NCBI GenBank assembly: GCA_964035575.1
Contig: OZ037901.1
Coordinates: 1,240,001-1,304,000 of the forward strand
Source of the DNA: Rhynchopus sp. YZ270_cl-10
Taxonomy: Eukaryota > Euglenozoa > Diplonemea > Diplonemida > Diplonemidae
DNA: 64,000 nucleotides
Direction: 5' to 3'
The first letter of the stretch is position 1, and every line of letters starts with the position of its first letter. Shown one piece after another: positions 36,172 through 47,847 of this stretch. The notes under the pieces were generated by a model that did no database searches, had not been told where the DNA came from, and worked only from the letters and a program-made list of their open reading frames with translations. Both the position numbers and the translations under genes were made by a program.

Positions 36172-37919
36172 TGATACTCTCTGAAGGCACGTTCTCTTGT
36201 GCGGTGTTTCCACCACACATTACTTTTATCCCCTTTTATTGTACACTAGCCCGGATCCTAAGAAAACACACTTTTTTTTTGAAATTTCGGTGAGAAAACC
36301 CTCCAAGGTGGTCGTGTGTGGCCGCAAATTGAGCAGATTTTTATTCAGTGTGATCTGGGTGAGGAAGTGCGTATGACGATGGTAGTGTCCCAACTTACGC
36401 TCCCGATGTCCGTTTGCAATAAAAGACGAACGGGGACCGTTCGTCCCGGGTTGTTTTAAAATATTTCCGAAACTTTGCCACCAAAGGCTTTGTTCTGCAT
36501 TATGCTGCTAAGATTTCTTGTTTCATGTTTACCTGGGGAACCTCAGTGACACCACACAATGCGTTGCTTCAGATTCCTTCAGACATCCCTTGTCTTGTGG
36601 GGGCAACCTTCATAACTAGGTTTGACAGCATAATATTTGTGAGATTTCCATTTTGCCACCCAAGCAAGGTATATTGAACGGTACTTTCAAGCGATACTGC
36701 ATCATGTCACTGATCTAATAATGACATTATTAGATTATTTGTTCCTTCTCTTCGGTATTCATGTAACATACAAATATCTCTGCAAATGGCTCCCTGGCCT
36801 TAGGATGTACACCTCAATAGCTCTTATATTTTTTTGAAGAGCTTAGCGGTCGTGTGCGCGATATGCACATTCATTTACTTTCGCTGATCGAACATAAGAT
36901 GCCCGTTCATCGTTCACGCTTTTCTTATCAGCGTTTCTTTTGTCTTCTTATCATTCATCCTCTCCGTTTCACCTCGCATGCATGCTCCCATTCTCCCGTA
37001 AAAGATCCCCAAAAACCCTAACTCAAAAGTTCATGGCTTGAGTGTCTAGGGCTAGTGGTGATCCCATACATCTCCAGAGGTGTCCTTTCCAGGCGCACAT
37101 CTGACTTTCTGACCTTCAGGGTAGGAATGCCCCCCGCAACCCCCCTTCAAAGACAAAAAACAAAAGAACGTATCCATTTGCTGGGTTGCGGGTTTCCTTT
37201 GCACAAAAAGCTCCCACCTAGACAACAACAACAATTACACACACAGGAACTTCCCTGCGCTCAGAGGAGGTCCACGCCATTGAGGAGGCGTCCTTGGCGT
37301 CGCCCGCCTTCACCGGAGTTCCTCCAAGAGGTAGTGGCGACCACTCGCCTCGAGATCAAACCAACGGACATGATCATAGATCATGTTCGTTCCTGGGATC
37401 TTGGGATTTTGATGCTTGGGATTTTGTCGGTTCAGCCAAGTCGATGTCGTCGTCATCCGCCAGCGGCGAGAGATGACGACACCGGTGCTGCTCTCTGGTG
37501 GTCAACCTGCTCAAATTCGAAATCGCATCCTAACTCCTTTTTACTCTAACTCCCTTCGCCTGTAGTCTATGCTTCATTTCTTATGCATGTTTCTTCATCC
37601 AAACGTAGACATGCTACTGTACTCCTCTTCGCATGCGGTAAGAAAGAGTGTGTGCCACTTATTTTATCAGTTTCTTTAAATTCGTTCCTGTCCTGCTCAA
37701 AAATGCGTTTCACTATACTCATCCCGTTTCCCCACCATCCCACAGTAAGGTTCTCTGGTTAACTGCAACCCACTCTCAAAACCAACAAACCCTCCCCTCT
37801 CAGGTAGATTGTATACACCAAAACAACTGAAACATCGCAGACAACAAGAAAGGGTACACACAGAAGAGCATACCCCCCCACACCTTTGTGTGCGCTGTAC
37901 TGTACTGTGCTGTGGTGTG
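36172..37919. other. Intergenic region with palindromes and a leader-like fragment
   Basis: There is no gene. An 11-base-arm palindrome (ATCTAATAATG and its complement) lies at 36713-36735. A 9-base hairpin GACGAACGG/CCGTTCGTC lies at 36425-36445, just after AATAAA. The sequence ACACACAGGAACTT at about 37240 matches the leader of the genes at 19190 and 30794, but no matching coding region follows, so it may be a remnant. An open frame at 37055-37549 has no domain. Confidence 0.5.
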
Positions 37920-40900
37920 ATGCGGCAGAGCATGGCGCTGCTGGCTCTGTGTGTGGAGTTGGTGCAGGGAAGCATCTACTCGCAGTACACCCTCGACGGC
38001 CCTGAGGTGACGGACACGTTCGGGAGGACGAGCACAACGAAGAAGCTTGCGCTTGGGTCCGGCGACAACGCAGTGTGTGGGAAGTCGTACCACATGCTGA
38101 ACGGGCTTTATCAGTCTGAAGGAGGGGAACGGGGCACCCACTGGAAACGTCGACTTTTCGATTGCGGGCTATGTGAAGCCCGTGGGGTTGATGAGCAGGG
38201 GACTTCGTACGCTGTTCACGCTTGGAGGGACAGACAGGGCGAGGGACAGGACACGCGGGAACTGGGGTGCGTGGGTGATGGTGGGCTCTCGCGGACACCT
38301 GAGTGTGCGGACGCCGCTCTTCCGGGCGCGGAGCAGTGCGACGCTGGAGACGGGTGTGTGGCACCAGGTTGTGTTGACGTACACAGCTGCAGAGACGATG
38401 CTGCGGCTGTGGGTCGACGGCGAGCTTGTGCTGTCGAAGAGGGCGACGATGGACCTGCACCGGAGCTCGAGGTACGGTGGGATGGCGATTGGAGAGTTCC
38501 ACCTGGGGGGCACGAAGATGTCACGTGGTGGTGAGTTCTTCGTCGACCACGTGAGCTTTGCAGACCACGTGATGACACCACAGGAGGCACGTGCGCCGTG
38601 CCTGCAGGACACGGGTACTCCGGCGACGAAGGCTCCCCGCACATCAGCACCTGACACATTTGCACCTGAAACCGAGGTACCACGCACAAGCACACCTGTG
38701 ACAAGCACACTGTCGCCATCGCCGACGTCGCCGTCGTCCTCGGCTGCAGTGTGTGCGCAACGTGGTGCTGTGTGCGGTGTGGTGCGTGCGCAGGACGGGA
38801 CAACCGTGCAGTGTGGCAGTTGTGCGACGGGGGATGTGTGTTCGTTCAACCGCTGCGAAGCACGCTGTGCACTGGCAGACCTCGGACAGGGGCCCTTTGA
38901 CGCGAGTCTGTTCGCATACGTGCCGCTCGAGTTTTCCTACGAGGACCTGTCTGCACACGCCCACGCAGTGTCGGCAGAGCTGTTCCCCACGGACAGGCGT
39001 GAGGAGCAGTTCCCGTACGAAAGTGTGACGGACATGGCGTCGCGCGCAGTGCGTGTGGACTTCGGTGCGCTGTCTGCTGGGCCGGGCGCTGTGACGCTGT
39101 CACTGCAGGTGCAGCCACACACGGCGGGGCGCTGCTGCAGTCTGAGGCGGTGACGGTTGCCGAGGATGCAGGGCGTGTGTCGGTGACAGTGCGGGCTGCA
39201 GGCGGGGCGGAGGTGGCGGTGGAGCACACGACAGCGCTCTCGCACCGCCACTGCAACCATGTGGCAGTGGTTGTTGCTGCTGACGGTGCTGTGGCTGTGT
39301 ACGTGAACGGTGTGGCTGCGCGGGGTGCGCCTGTGTCTGTGTCGGGGACGATGCAGGTGGGGGGTGTGCTGTCTGTGCCGCAGCACCTCGGGAAGGTGTG
39401 GGACGTGCGTGTGTACTCGCGTGCCCTGGGTGCGGCCGAGGTGGAGGCGCTTGGGAACAGATGCGGGGATGTGCGGACGTCGTCGCTGGTGGTGCCTGAC
39501 GCAGCGATGCCGAACTTCCTGTGTGGTGTGTACCAGTGCATCTACTGGGCAGAGGGTGTGACAGACACAACACAGGACAGCTTCGACTACCAGCTCTCGG
39601 GGCACGACATGACCTGGGAGCACAACGTGCTGGAGACAGGGATGTACGTGCACGGGGCGCTGTGTGCCGAGTACGCAAAGCCACGCCAGGTCCTCCTGAC
39701 GGACGGGTACCGCCAGCGGTGGGTGAGCAAGTTCCACTTTGGGAAGCCGTGGAACCAGTACGTGCTGCACGAGAACTTCCACGCGTACCAGAGGCGTACC
39801 TACGGGGCGACGAAGTTCCTTGCAGAGTCGACTGCGTCGTGGGGTGCCTTCTCACAGAAGCCGACTGCGTACGACACGATTCTTGGGATGTACACCCTGC
39901 AGCCGCAGCTGGCACTCTGGACAACACAAAGCTCAACGTTCGCAGACGGGATTGTGGACATTGGAAAGGGTGGACACCAGTACGGGGCGGCAATCTGGGA
40001 GTGGTATGTGACCCACCACGTGCTTGGAGACGACTTCTGGGTGGGGAAGGTGTTCAACCGGAGGCGTCTTGGGCTGGCACCGCTGAGTGGTGCACCTGCG
40101 GAGGGGATGTACAACGCACTTGCGGAGGCTGGGTACGACATGCGTGAGGTCTTCAGCGACTTTGCGGCGCGTGTGACAACGTGGGATGTCGACTACGAGG
40201 ACACGTTCCGTGCGTCTGAGGCAGGGTCGTTCCGCCGTCTGAACGGGAAGAACAAGAAGAACAAGGTGAACCCTGTGGCTGACGAGGAGGTTGACAACAA
40301 GGTGGCTGTCTTCTACGGTGCTGGCGGCACGGACGGGGCGTGGGTGTCTGTGCCTGGGCGGTACATGATCGGGGACTGGGCATTCAACGCATACGAGGTG
40401 TCGGGTGTGGCGGCAGAAACACAGTACACAGTGGGTGTGGTGCCATCGGCAGCAAACCCAGCCTACTCTGAGTTCCGTGCGCAGGCTGTGGTGTACAACA
40501 CGGCGACGGAGGAGCGGCGCTACGTGCGGCTCCCTGCAGCAGCGGCAGGGACGGGCGGCAAGGCTGTGACGGCAACGGTGCGTGTGGGTGCCGGGGAGAC
40601 GCTGTACTTGGTGGTGGCAAACACGCCTGCAACACAGTTCAGAGACTTCCTTGCGTATTCGTACGACTACCTCATCCAGGCGGGGGGTGCGCCACCAGCA
40701 CCGGTGCCGGTGACTGTGGCCCCAACCCCGCTGCCGACACCACTTCCCAGCACCACTGCACCTGCAACGAAGGCGCCTCGCACATCAGCACCGGAAACAC
40801 GTGCGCCAGCAACACGGACCACAACGGAGGCACCCGCACCAACACCGTCAACACCACCAGCAAGAAAGCCAACACGTGTGTTCCTGATGGCAGGGCAGTC

Positions 40901-42608
40901 GAACATGGTGGGTCACGGGAGCAGGTCGGACCTGCAGAACTACCTGTCCCTGCGCACGGAGCTGCTGGAGAGACGCACCGACGTGTTCGCAAAGTCGATC
41001 ATTGAGCGCTCACGTGGGACCGCCGGGCTTGGGCCCTTCTACGGTGCGTCGTTCGGGCCGGAGCTGGGCTTCGGGCACGTGCTGGGGGACGCACTGACGG
41101 AGGACGTGTACCTGTTCAAGGCGTCGAAGGGGGGCACGCAAATTGCACGGGCAGATCACTGGTAGCCGACAGGAGACGCAGACAACCTGTACGCGCAGAT
41201 GGTGGCTGGGTTTGCGGCGTTCCGTGCGACGCTGCCTGCGGACCACGTTGTGTCTGGGTTTGTCTGGTCGCAGGGCTACAACGACGCCTTCTCGGACGCA
41301 GACGCGAACGGCTACGAGGCTGCACTCATAAAGCTGATTGCTGCTGTGCGGGCGGACGTGGGTGTGCCGGCCCTCCCTGTGGTAGTGGTGCAGGGGAACG
41401 ACAACCAGGGGGTGCGCGGGGGCGTGATCCGCCGTGCGCAGGCGGCAGTGGCGACGGCGGACGCACACGCGGACTGGGTTCCCTCGGACGACCTGTACCA
41501 CTACTTCCACTACGACGGGGGGTCGATGGTCGCGATCGGGGAGCGTGCGGGGCGTGCGATGCTGCCCCTCCTGGGTGTGTCTGCGGCGGGGGCGTTCCCA
41601 GACGTGTACGTGGCTGTGTCGGGTGCGGTGCTGCAGGTGGGCGCTGCGGAGGGTGTGCTTGCAAACGACCGTGGGGTGGCGGCACAGGGCGCACAGGCTG
41701 TTGTGACTGCGGCCCCGGCACACGGGACACTGCGCCTTGGCGCCAGCGGGGGCTTTGTGCACACACCGGCGCCTGCGTTTGTTGGGCGCGACACGTTCTC
41801 GTACACGGTGGTGCAGAACGGGGTGACGGGGGCCGGGGGCGCTGCGGAGGTGGAGGTGTGGGTCGAGACACAGGACGCGGCTGCAGAGCACCTCATCCTG
41901 CACTACGCGTTTGAGTCTGCGGGTGTGCCTGTGTCGCCGTCGGCGTCAGCGTCAGCACCGTCGGTTGTGTACGACACCACGAAGCACGTGCAGGCGTACG
42001 TGGACCCCTCTGGCGTGTCTGTGGGTGTGCCCGGCGGTGTGTCTGGGAACTGTGCAGAGCTGTCGGGCAAGAAGGGTGCGTGGAACAACGGCCACATGAA
42101 GGTGCAGATGTCCCCGATGCCGGCCTTCCTGCTGCTGCGCGAGGACGACGTCACCGTGAGCACGTGGGTCAAGATCATGGCAGGAGGGGTAGGCGGCGAC
42201 ATGCCCATCTTCTCCAACGCAGGGCGCCCGAACTCGCGTGGGCTCACGCTCCTGACGGCAGGGGCTGGGAAGTCGTTCAAGACTGTTGTGTACGCACGCG
42301 ACGGGAAGAAGGTGACGGTTGCGGGGAACGCTGCACACCCGATCGACGACGGCGAGTGGCACCACGTGGCTGCTGTGGTGTCGCGTGCGACGGACACTGC
42401 GACAAACTACGTGGACGGGGTGGCAGTGGCAACAGCAAGCATCGCAGGTGTGGTGGGGCTGTTCGAGGAGGGCTACTACACGCGATTTGGGGGTGTTGCC
42501 TGGCTTGGGAAGTACAACAAGTTTGTGGGGCACATGGACGAGATGCGGGTGTACCGTGCTGCACTGTCTCCGTCGCAGGTTGCCCAGTTGTATGCAGACC
42601 GGATGTGA
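37920..42608 (+). pseudogene. Decayed mosaic surface protein: LamG, LamG, HExxH domain, SASA esterase, cadherin-like, LamG
   Basis: The frame opens at ATG 37920 (MRQSMALLALCVELVQG, signal-like). LamG-type domain 1 (to about 38610) is followed by a Thr/Pro linker, Cys-rich sequence, and LamG-like domain 2 (about 38890-39460). Next is a domain with LHENFHAYQ (39764-39790), a HExxH zinc-protease-type motif as in DUF6055 proteins. A Thr/Pro linker follows, then a SASA/sialate-acetylesterase-type domain (GQSNM at about 40896, SFGPELGFG, WSQGYND, HYDGG at about 41507). A bacterial cadherin-like domain (VLAND…HGTLRL…GRDTFSYTV) and a terminal LamG domain (41895-42600) complete it. The frame is broken by shifts near 38125 and 39125 and by an in-frame TAG at 41163-41165. 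The bacterial-type domains suggest old lateral acquisition. Glycan attachment or deacetylation is the likely former role. Confidence 0.75.
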
Positions 42609-44238
42609 GAGAGGGGAGCAGGAGGAGGAATGCATCTCTCGATTTCGGATTTTTTGGGAGTAGGGCGGAAACGGAAACATCAGAACTGGGCAAGATGTTC
42701 TAACAATGTAAAGGGCCAAGTCAAAGGCAAAAGAGAATCACCAAACATATTATTTTTTCCAGAAACAAAACGCACTGCCACATTTTGTCTTTACCTTTAC
42801 CTTTTATCTGTATCTTATCCAGTGTTCCGTTTTCCCGTTTTGAAACCCAACGAAAAGAAGAGAAGAGAAAGCATCACATTATTTCACTCTTTTTTTTTTG
42901 TCTTGCATGTGCATCTGTATTGCATGTTCTACACTTTTCTTTTTCTTAACTGCGGGTGTCTATTTATTAAACTGTTTCTACTCAGCACCCTTTTCTTCCT
43001 GCTTTTAATTCGTTATGAGTTCACAACACCCACAGCAAAAACACACGACTCAGCTATCAGAACGCATTGGTGTTCTTTCCACCTTACCTGGCGATGTAGC
43101 TGTGGCGAGACGCACCACCCGGCGTTCAGTGTTGTGTTGTGTTTTGTGTGTTCCTGCACGTGTTGCCAACCAACAAAGGTCTACCGGCTATTTGCTTAGT
43201 TTGGTTGGTCTGCACCCTTTCCCCCTTTCCCCCTTTTTCGCTTTCCCCTTTTCTTTCTTTCCGTTTCAATCCCTGTTCTGCAGTAATAGACGCATGTTGC
43301 CTCTGTGAGGCGCGTATGTCTTTGAAAGCTGTCTTTTCTTCTTGTCCTTGTCTCCATAAATATTATCACGTTACCTTTTTGATCAACAGCGACTAGTTGA
43401 TTTCGTTCTGGGGCGTTCTTGTACAGACTGTACATAAACAGACAACCTGCGAACCACACACAAGCAGCCCTTGTCTTCCAACCCAACCCCCCTTCCTCCT
43501 TTCCGTTGCTTCTTTTAGCCCCCCCTCCCCGTTCTTTTCCTTAACTTTTCCGCACCCACGTTCCCTTGTTGTTTTTGCTGTCTGCCCTCAAAAATAATTG
43601 TGCAGAGAATCCAATTTACTGCACGAAGGCAACCCCAAACAACAAGTAAGAACGTGAAGAGAGTGGTTATATTATTCATAGAAAACACAGAAGTCTGTGT
43701 GGCCACCCCTCACCCCTGTACCTGTTCTGTGGGTAGCACAACAAGCTTGCTCATTTCTGGCCTTCTCCTCTTCCTTTGAGAGGAGAGTGCCAAACCACGT
43801 TGTCCACACAGAAGGTTGCAGAGAAAGGTCGTGCCACGTGGCACAACACACACCGCTTCTGACTGTTTATTGTTCCCTTTCCCCCTCCTCACCCCGATGA
43901 CATCTCGTACAAACACCCCAGCCCCGACTAAACCCCCGACGAAGAACCTTTCCATCCAAGCACACTATTCCTCATACTCACAGATTGCATCAATCTACAT
44001 ATATCAGAGACGAAGCAGGTGAGAGGAAAGATCTTGAACACTGCTATCATCAGTACACATGTGCTCTCTGGACGGTGTAACATCCAATGACAAACCAGGT
44101 CCAGCAGGTGCCGCTTCTGCGCAGTTTACACAAAAACGAAGGTCCCCACCAGTTTATTTTGCGACAGCATTCTGCAACCCTCAACATCCACCTCCCCACT
44201 TCCACTCAATGCAGGTTTTAAGCGAAAGAGCAAACATA
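42609..44238. other. Intergenic region and leader of the next gene
   Basis: There is no supported gene. The region is rich in pyrimidine tracts. 43942-43983 (AAGAACCTTTCCATCCAAGC onward) is copied at 47803-47847. A polypyrimidine stretch ending in CAATGCAG at 44214 lies 25 bases before the ATG at 44239 and is a fair acceptor candidate. Confidence 0.55.
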
Positions 44239-46611
44239 ATGCCAGAACAAGCAAGTGCTAAGGAGAAGGGATGCGGTGTTCCTATCATGTCGATGATCAT
44301 GGTGGCAACTGTCTTCAGCACAGCGTCCTCCATGGCTGGAGGTCTTGTGCTCTACTTCCAAGGTCTTTCCTCGCTTGAAGCGTCTGTGAAGGAGACAAGC
44401 GCAGGAGAAGTGGCCAGTCTGCGTGACAGCATCGTGGCAGTGCTGGACAAGACATCTGAGTTCACAGGTGCCTTGCACAAAGTAGTATACTCACTCGAGA
44501 CGATCAAGAATAACAACACAGAGGATTGGGCCAACATCACACGCACGCAGTGTTACTCACTTGTGTCTTCGTCTCCCAATCTTGTGGCCTGCATGGTTGT
44601 ATTGCACCCGTTTGACCTGGACGACGGGTCGGGGTTCGTATCACTTGTGTTTACCTCCCCGCGCAAGGACGGCTCCGAGTATTACATGCACGCACACTAC
44701 GCACCGTACATGAACCAGACTGAGTACTTTCCGAGGGACCAAACGACAGGAGAGGTGCTGTACATATGGGTCCGTGCATGGGCTCTTTACGGGCTTGGGT
44801 ACCTAGGCGATTTCCTGTACATGTGGGATGGGAAGTATTACTTGTCCAGATTCCCAGAATGGTGGGATCCGAAGAGCCCGAGCATTCCTGATGATGACAC
44901 TCGCGATACGTATGACTGGGATGAGGATCGGCGTGCACCTGGTGCTGCGGGTTCACGTTGGTTGCTTGGCAAGTGGTATTCAAAGGACCTGCTCTACACG
45001 TATAACGATCTGGAGTCCTTCTACGCACCCCCTCCAGCACCACACCCGTGGTCGCGCTACCGTGCAGTTTCTTTCTTGGTTGGGTTTCTGTACTCATCTT
45101 GGGTGCCACCTTTCGTTGAGTACAAGAAGAGTCGTCCCGACACAACTGCGCTGATTGTCGACCGTGTGACGACCGTTGTGTACGTCTCCACCACAGGTGA
45201 CAACATGATCCCTGAGCGTTGCCAGGTAATTGGGACCAACGTCGATCCTGACCTGGAGTGTGCGTCCCGTGTTGAGAACCTGCCCAAGTACCTGCAGCAA
45301 GCGTATGTGAAGTTCAACGCCGAACCGTTTGATGTGTTCACAAAGCTGACGCTTGACGGAGATGAGTACTTTGCGAGGAAGACACACATCTTCAGCAATG
45401 CAGAGCTGTTCTGGCTGCGTCCAGTGTCGTCTATTCAAGGCGAGGTGAACAAAGCGTTGGTGCTGCTGATCATCTTCACAAGCGTTGTTCTTGCCTTTGA
45501 CATTATGATCTCTGTGGTTGAAGTGGTGTTCATTGCACTGCCCCTGAAACGCTCGTCGCAAGCGATCCAAGCGTTGGGCAACCTCGACACTGCCGTTGCT
45601 GCGTCTGCTGTGGAGGAGTACGCGACCAGATGCTTCATGGTGAGCGAGGTGAAGTCTTTGATCCATGGTCTCTCGCTGTCGATTGACAGACTGCAAGAGC
45701 TGCGTACGTTCATGCCTGAGTCTGTTCTGGCAGAGCAGCACAGCGCCGAAGAGGATGAGGAGGGGTATTCGGGGATGAGTACGTCACAAAGTCAGAGTGG
45801 TAGCACTGTCACCATCCAGTCCATGGCGTCTAAGATGCACAAAGCACACCAAGCCGACCTGACGCTATGTCTCCAGAGCAAGCCAATCAGTGTCCTCCGT
45901 GTCAACATCGTCGGCTGGTCGCAAACCTTTTCTGGATGCAGTGACAAGGAACTGCTCTCTCAACACGGGCAAGTCCTCAACACTGTTCTGGACTGCACGC
46001 AAGGAGGTGTGCTAGACTCGTTCACAGGCGACGTCTTCCTAGTTGGTTGGAACACCGTGAAACCAAAGCCTTCCTATTACACGAAGCCCCTCGAAAGTGC
46101 CATCAAAATCAAGGAGAGCATCCAGGGCTTCACGATGTCGTTTGGTGCGGCGTGTGGGAAGGCGAAGGTAGGCAACATGGGGACGGATACCATGCGTCGG
46201 TTCACAGTTATCTCAGACTGCCTTCCGTGGGTGTCGCAGCTGGAGGCCTTCAACAAGTCAAGAAAGCTGACCTGCACGACAGACGTGAAGCTGATGGAAC
46301 GCTGCAAGGGATTCCCACACACCGTTGTCGATGCTGTTGTGCACCCAAAAAGCGGAAAACCTGTCATTCTGTGCAACGTGACTGGGATGCCAACTTCAAC
46401 GAACGAAGAGTGGATGTATGCATTTGAACGCATAGAGACGTCTGCTGAGGCCCAAGCGAACCTGTTTATGATTGCCATCATGAACGGAGATTTTGAGAAG
46501 AAACTGAGTGCGGATCTGGAGGCTAATGTACCTCAGGTGTTTCGGACTGCACAACAGACAAAGGCGTTTCCCCCGCTCTCTCTTGACTTTACACGGGCTG
46601 ATTGCATATGA
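44239..46611 (+). CDS. Receptor-type class III cyclase-like protein, intact frame
   Basis: The product is 790 residues. The ATG at 44239 is favoured because it follows an acceptor-like polypyrimidine-CAG and directly precedes a signal-anchor segment (MSMIMVATVFSTASSMAGG, about residues 17-40). The ectodomain (about 41-400) is followed by a second membrane segment (about 404-440), a linker with LRTFMPESVLAE, and a class III cyclase-like domain (about 545-700). Motifs seen are VLRVNIVGWS (Asn in place of the first metal Asp), DSFTGDVFLVGW (second metal Asp kept) and GKAKVGNMG. The transition-state Asn/Arg region reads CLPWVSQLEAF. The layout is that of receptor adenylate cyclases of kinetoplastids. 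With these substitutions it may be a non-catalytic or heterodimer subunit (inference). Confidence 0.82.
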   Translation: MPEQASAKEKGCGVPIMSMIMVATVFSTASSMAGGLVLYFQGLSSLEASVKETSAGEVASLRDSIVAVLDKTSEFTGALHKVVYSLETIKNNNTEDWANITRTQCYSLVSSSPNLVACMVVLHPFDLDDGSGFVSLVFTSPRKDGSEYYMHAHYAPYMNQTEYFPRDQTTGEVLYIWVRAWALYGLGYLGDFLYMWDGKYYLSRFPEWWDPKSPSIPDDDTRDTYDWDEDRRAPGAAGSRWLLGKWYSKDLLYTYNDLESFYAPPPAPHPWSRYRAVSFLVGFLYSSWVPPFVEYKKSRPDTTALIVDRVTTVVYVSTTGDNMIPERCQVIGTNVDPDLECASRVENLPKYLQQAYVKFNAEPFDVFTKLTLDGDEYFARKTHIFSNAELFWLRPVSSIQGEVNKALVLLIIFTSVVLAFDIMISVVEVVFIALPLKRSSQAIQALGNLDTAVAASAVEEYATRCFMVSEVKSLIHGLSLSIDRLQELRTFMPESVLAEQHSAEEDEEGYSGMSTSQSQSGSTVTIQSMASKMHKAHQADLTLCLQSKPISVLRVNIVGWSQTFSGCSDKELLSQHGQVLNTVLDCTQGGVLDSFTGDVFLVGWNTVKPKPSYYTKPLESAIKIKESIQGFTMSFGAACGKAKVGNMGTDTMRRFTVISDCLPWVSQLEAFNKSRKLTCTTDVKLMERCKGFPHTVVDAVVHPKSGKPVILCNVTGMPTSTNEEWMYAFERIETSAEAQANLFMIAIMNGDFEKKLSADLEANVPQVFRTAQQTKAFPPLSLDFTRADCI

Positions 46612-47802
46612 TGAAAAATCCCTGCATGTACCCAAAAAAAAATCCCAAAATTGGCGTGGCTGAATGGGCGGGAAAAGTGCGCAAAAAGTGCGGAAAAGTG
46701 CGGAAAAAGTGCGAATCACCCCCTTCAGCCACACCACAAACCTTTTTTTTTCGAGGCGACTAAGCTCTAGAGGCTCATTTCATCTGAGCAACTTCTCTTT
46801 TCTGTGCTGTACACTTGAGTAAAAAGTTTATCTTTGCAAGTTGTATCGGCATTCTTCCCTTCTTTTAATCTTTGAAAGCTCCTTTGAACTAGTTTTCGTC
46901 GTTACACCACACTGTTCATCCCGCGAAGAACCTTTCTTCTTCTACGTTAAAATTGAAGTCGAGTGGGACACAGATGTCTTTTTTGCCTCACCCGGAAAAA
47001 AGATACCATACGCCCGTGAACGAACTCTGTGGAGTAACGATTGCAACTCGAGAAAAGATTGGGTTGGTTTGGCCTTCGATGCCCACCCTTTCTAGTTTGT
47101 TGAGGGTTGCCGTGGAGAGAGGCGTTTGCACTTTTCAACGTCTCTTTTCTTTTTTCTTGTGTTGGTGTTCTTTGAGTGCCTGCGTCCGTAACGATGCTGC
47201 ACTCTTCGCACCGACTGTTGTTCCCAACGTTTTTTGTTCATTTTGCTCGTCGTTCTCGAGCACAGTTCCCTCTCAACCCCCTTTCTGTTTAACCCTATGG
47301 TGGTGGGCATACGAGTCTGCGACAAGGTTTTGTCTTGTCGCCTCCTAACGTCAAAGGGCAGACCAGCCTTTGTGATGATGTTTGGTGCACCTCAGTCCCC
47401 AGCCTTGCTGCTTTGCTCCCTTTTTCATTGTTGTACCACAGCACATACTCAATGTCGTTGTTTCTGCCCCTGTAGGGGGCGGATTGGCAGCACACTGTGT
47501 TGTGTCCTTTTTCTGTATTTTGAATGTGCTAGGTAGGAAGAAAAGACTGCAAACGCCCGGCAGCCCATTTGACCCTCTTGTTCGCGGTTCACTTTTTCAA
47601 ATGATCCTCACCTCAAAAGTCAGGAACCACAGTTGCAGATGACATCTGCTGAGCATCGGAAAACACTTCACATTCCTTGAGGCATTCCTCTGGGGAAGAG
47701 GTTATTACAAGAGGATCTTTAAGAGGAAGAGGCGGAGGATTTCTTCAGTGTTGAGCCATCTTCAAGTCACACCTCACTGTCAAGCCAGGCCAGTTTCAGG
47801 AC
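46612..47802. other. Intergenic region with no supported gene
   Basis: A short purine repeat of GTGCGGAAAA type lies at 46676-46712. Open frames (46953-47348 and others) lack domains. Confidence 0.5.
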
Positions 47803-47847
47803 AAGAACCTTTCCATCCAAGCACACCATCATTCCTCATACACACAG
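47803..47847 (+). promoter_or_regulatory. Copy of the cyclase-gene leader abutting the 13-mer array
   Basis: AAGAACCTTTCCATCCAAGC followed by ATTCCTCATAC and CACAG matches 43942-43983, upstream of the cyclase-like gene. Here it is joined directly to the minisatellite instead of a coding region: the terminal CAG is the first three bases of the first repeat unit. Confidence 0.7.

Noticed and set aside
37055-37549. 164-residue open frame after a leader-like ACACAGGAACTT
   Set aside because: Low-complexity Arg/Pro composition, no domain or signal peptide, and the leader-like sequence lies inside the frame.
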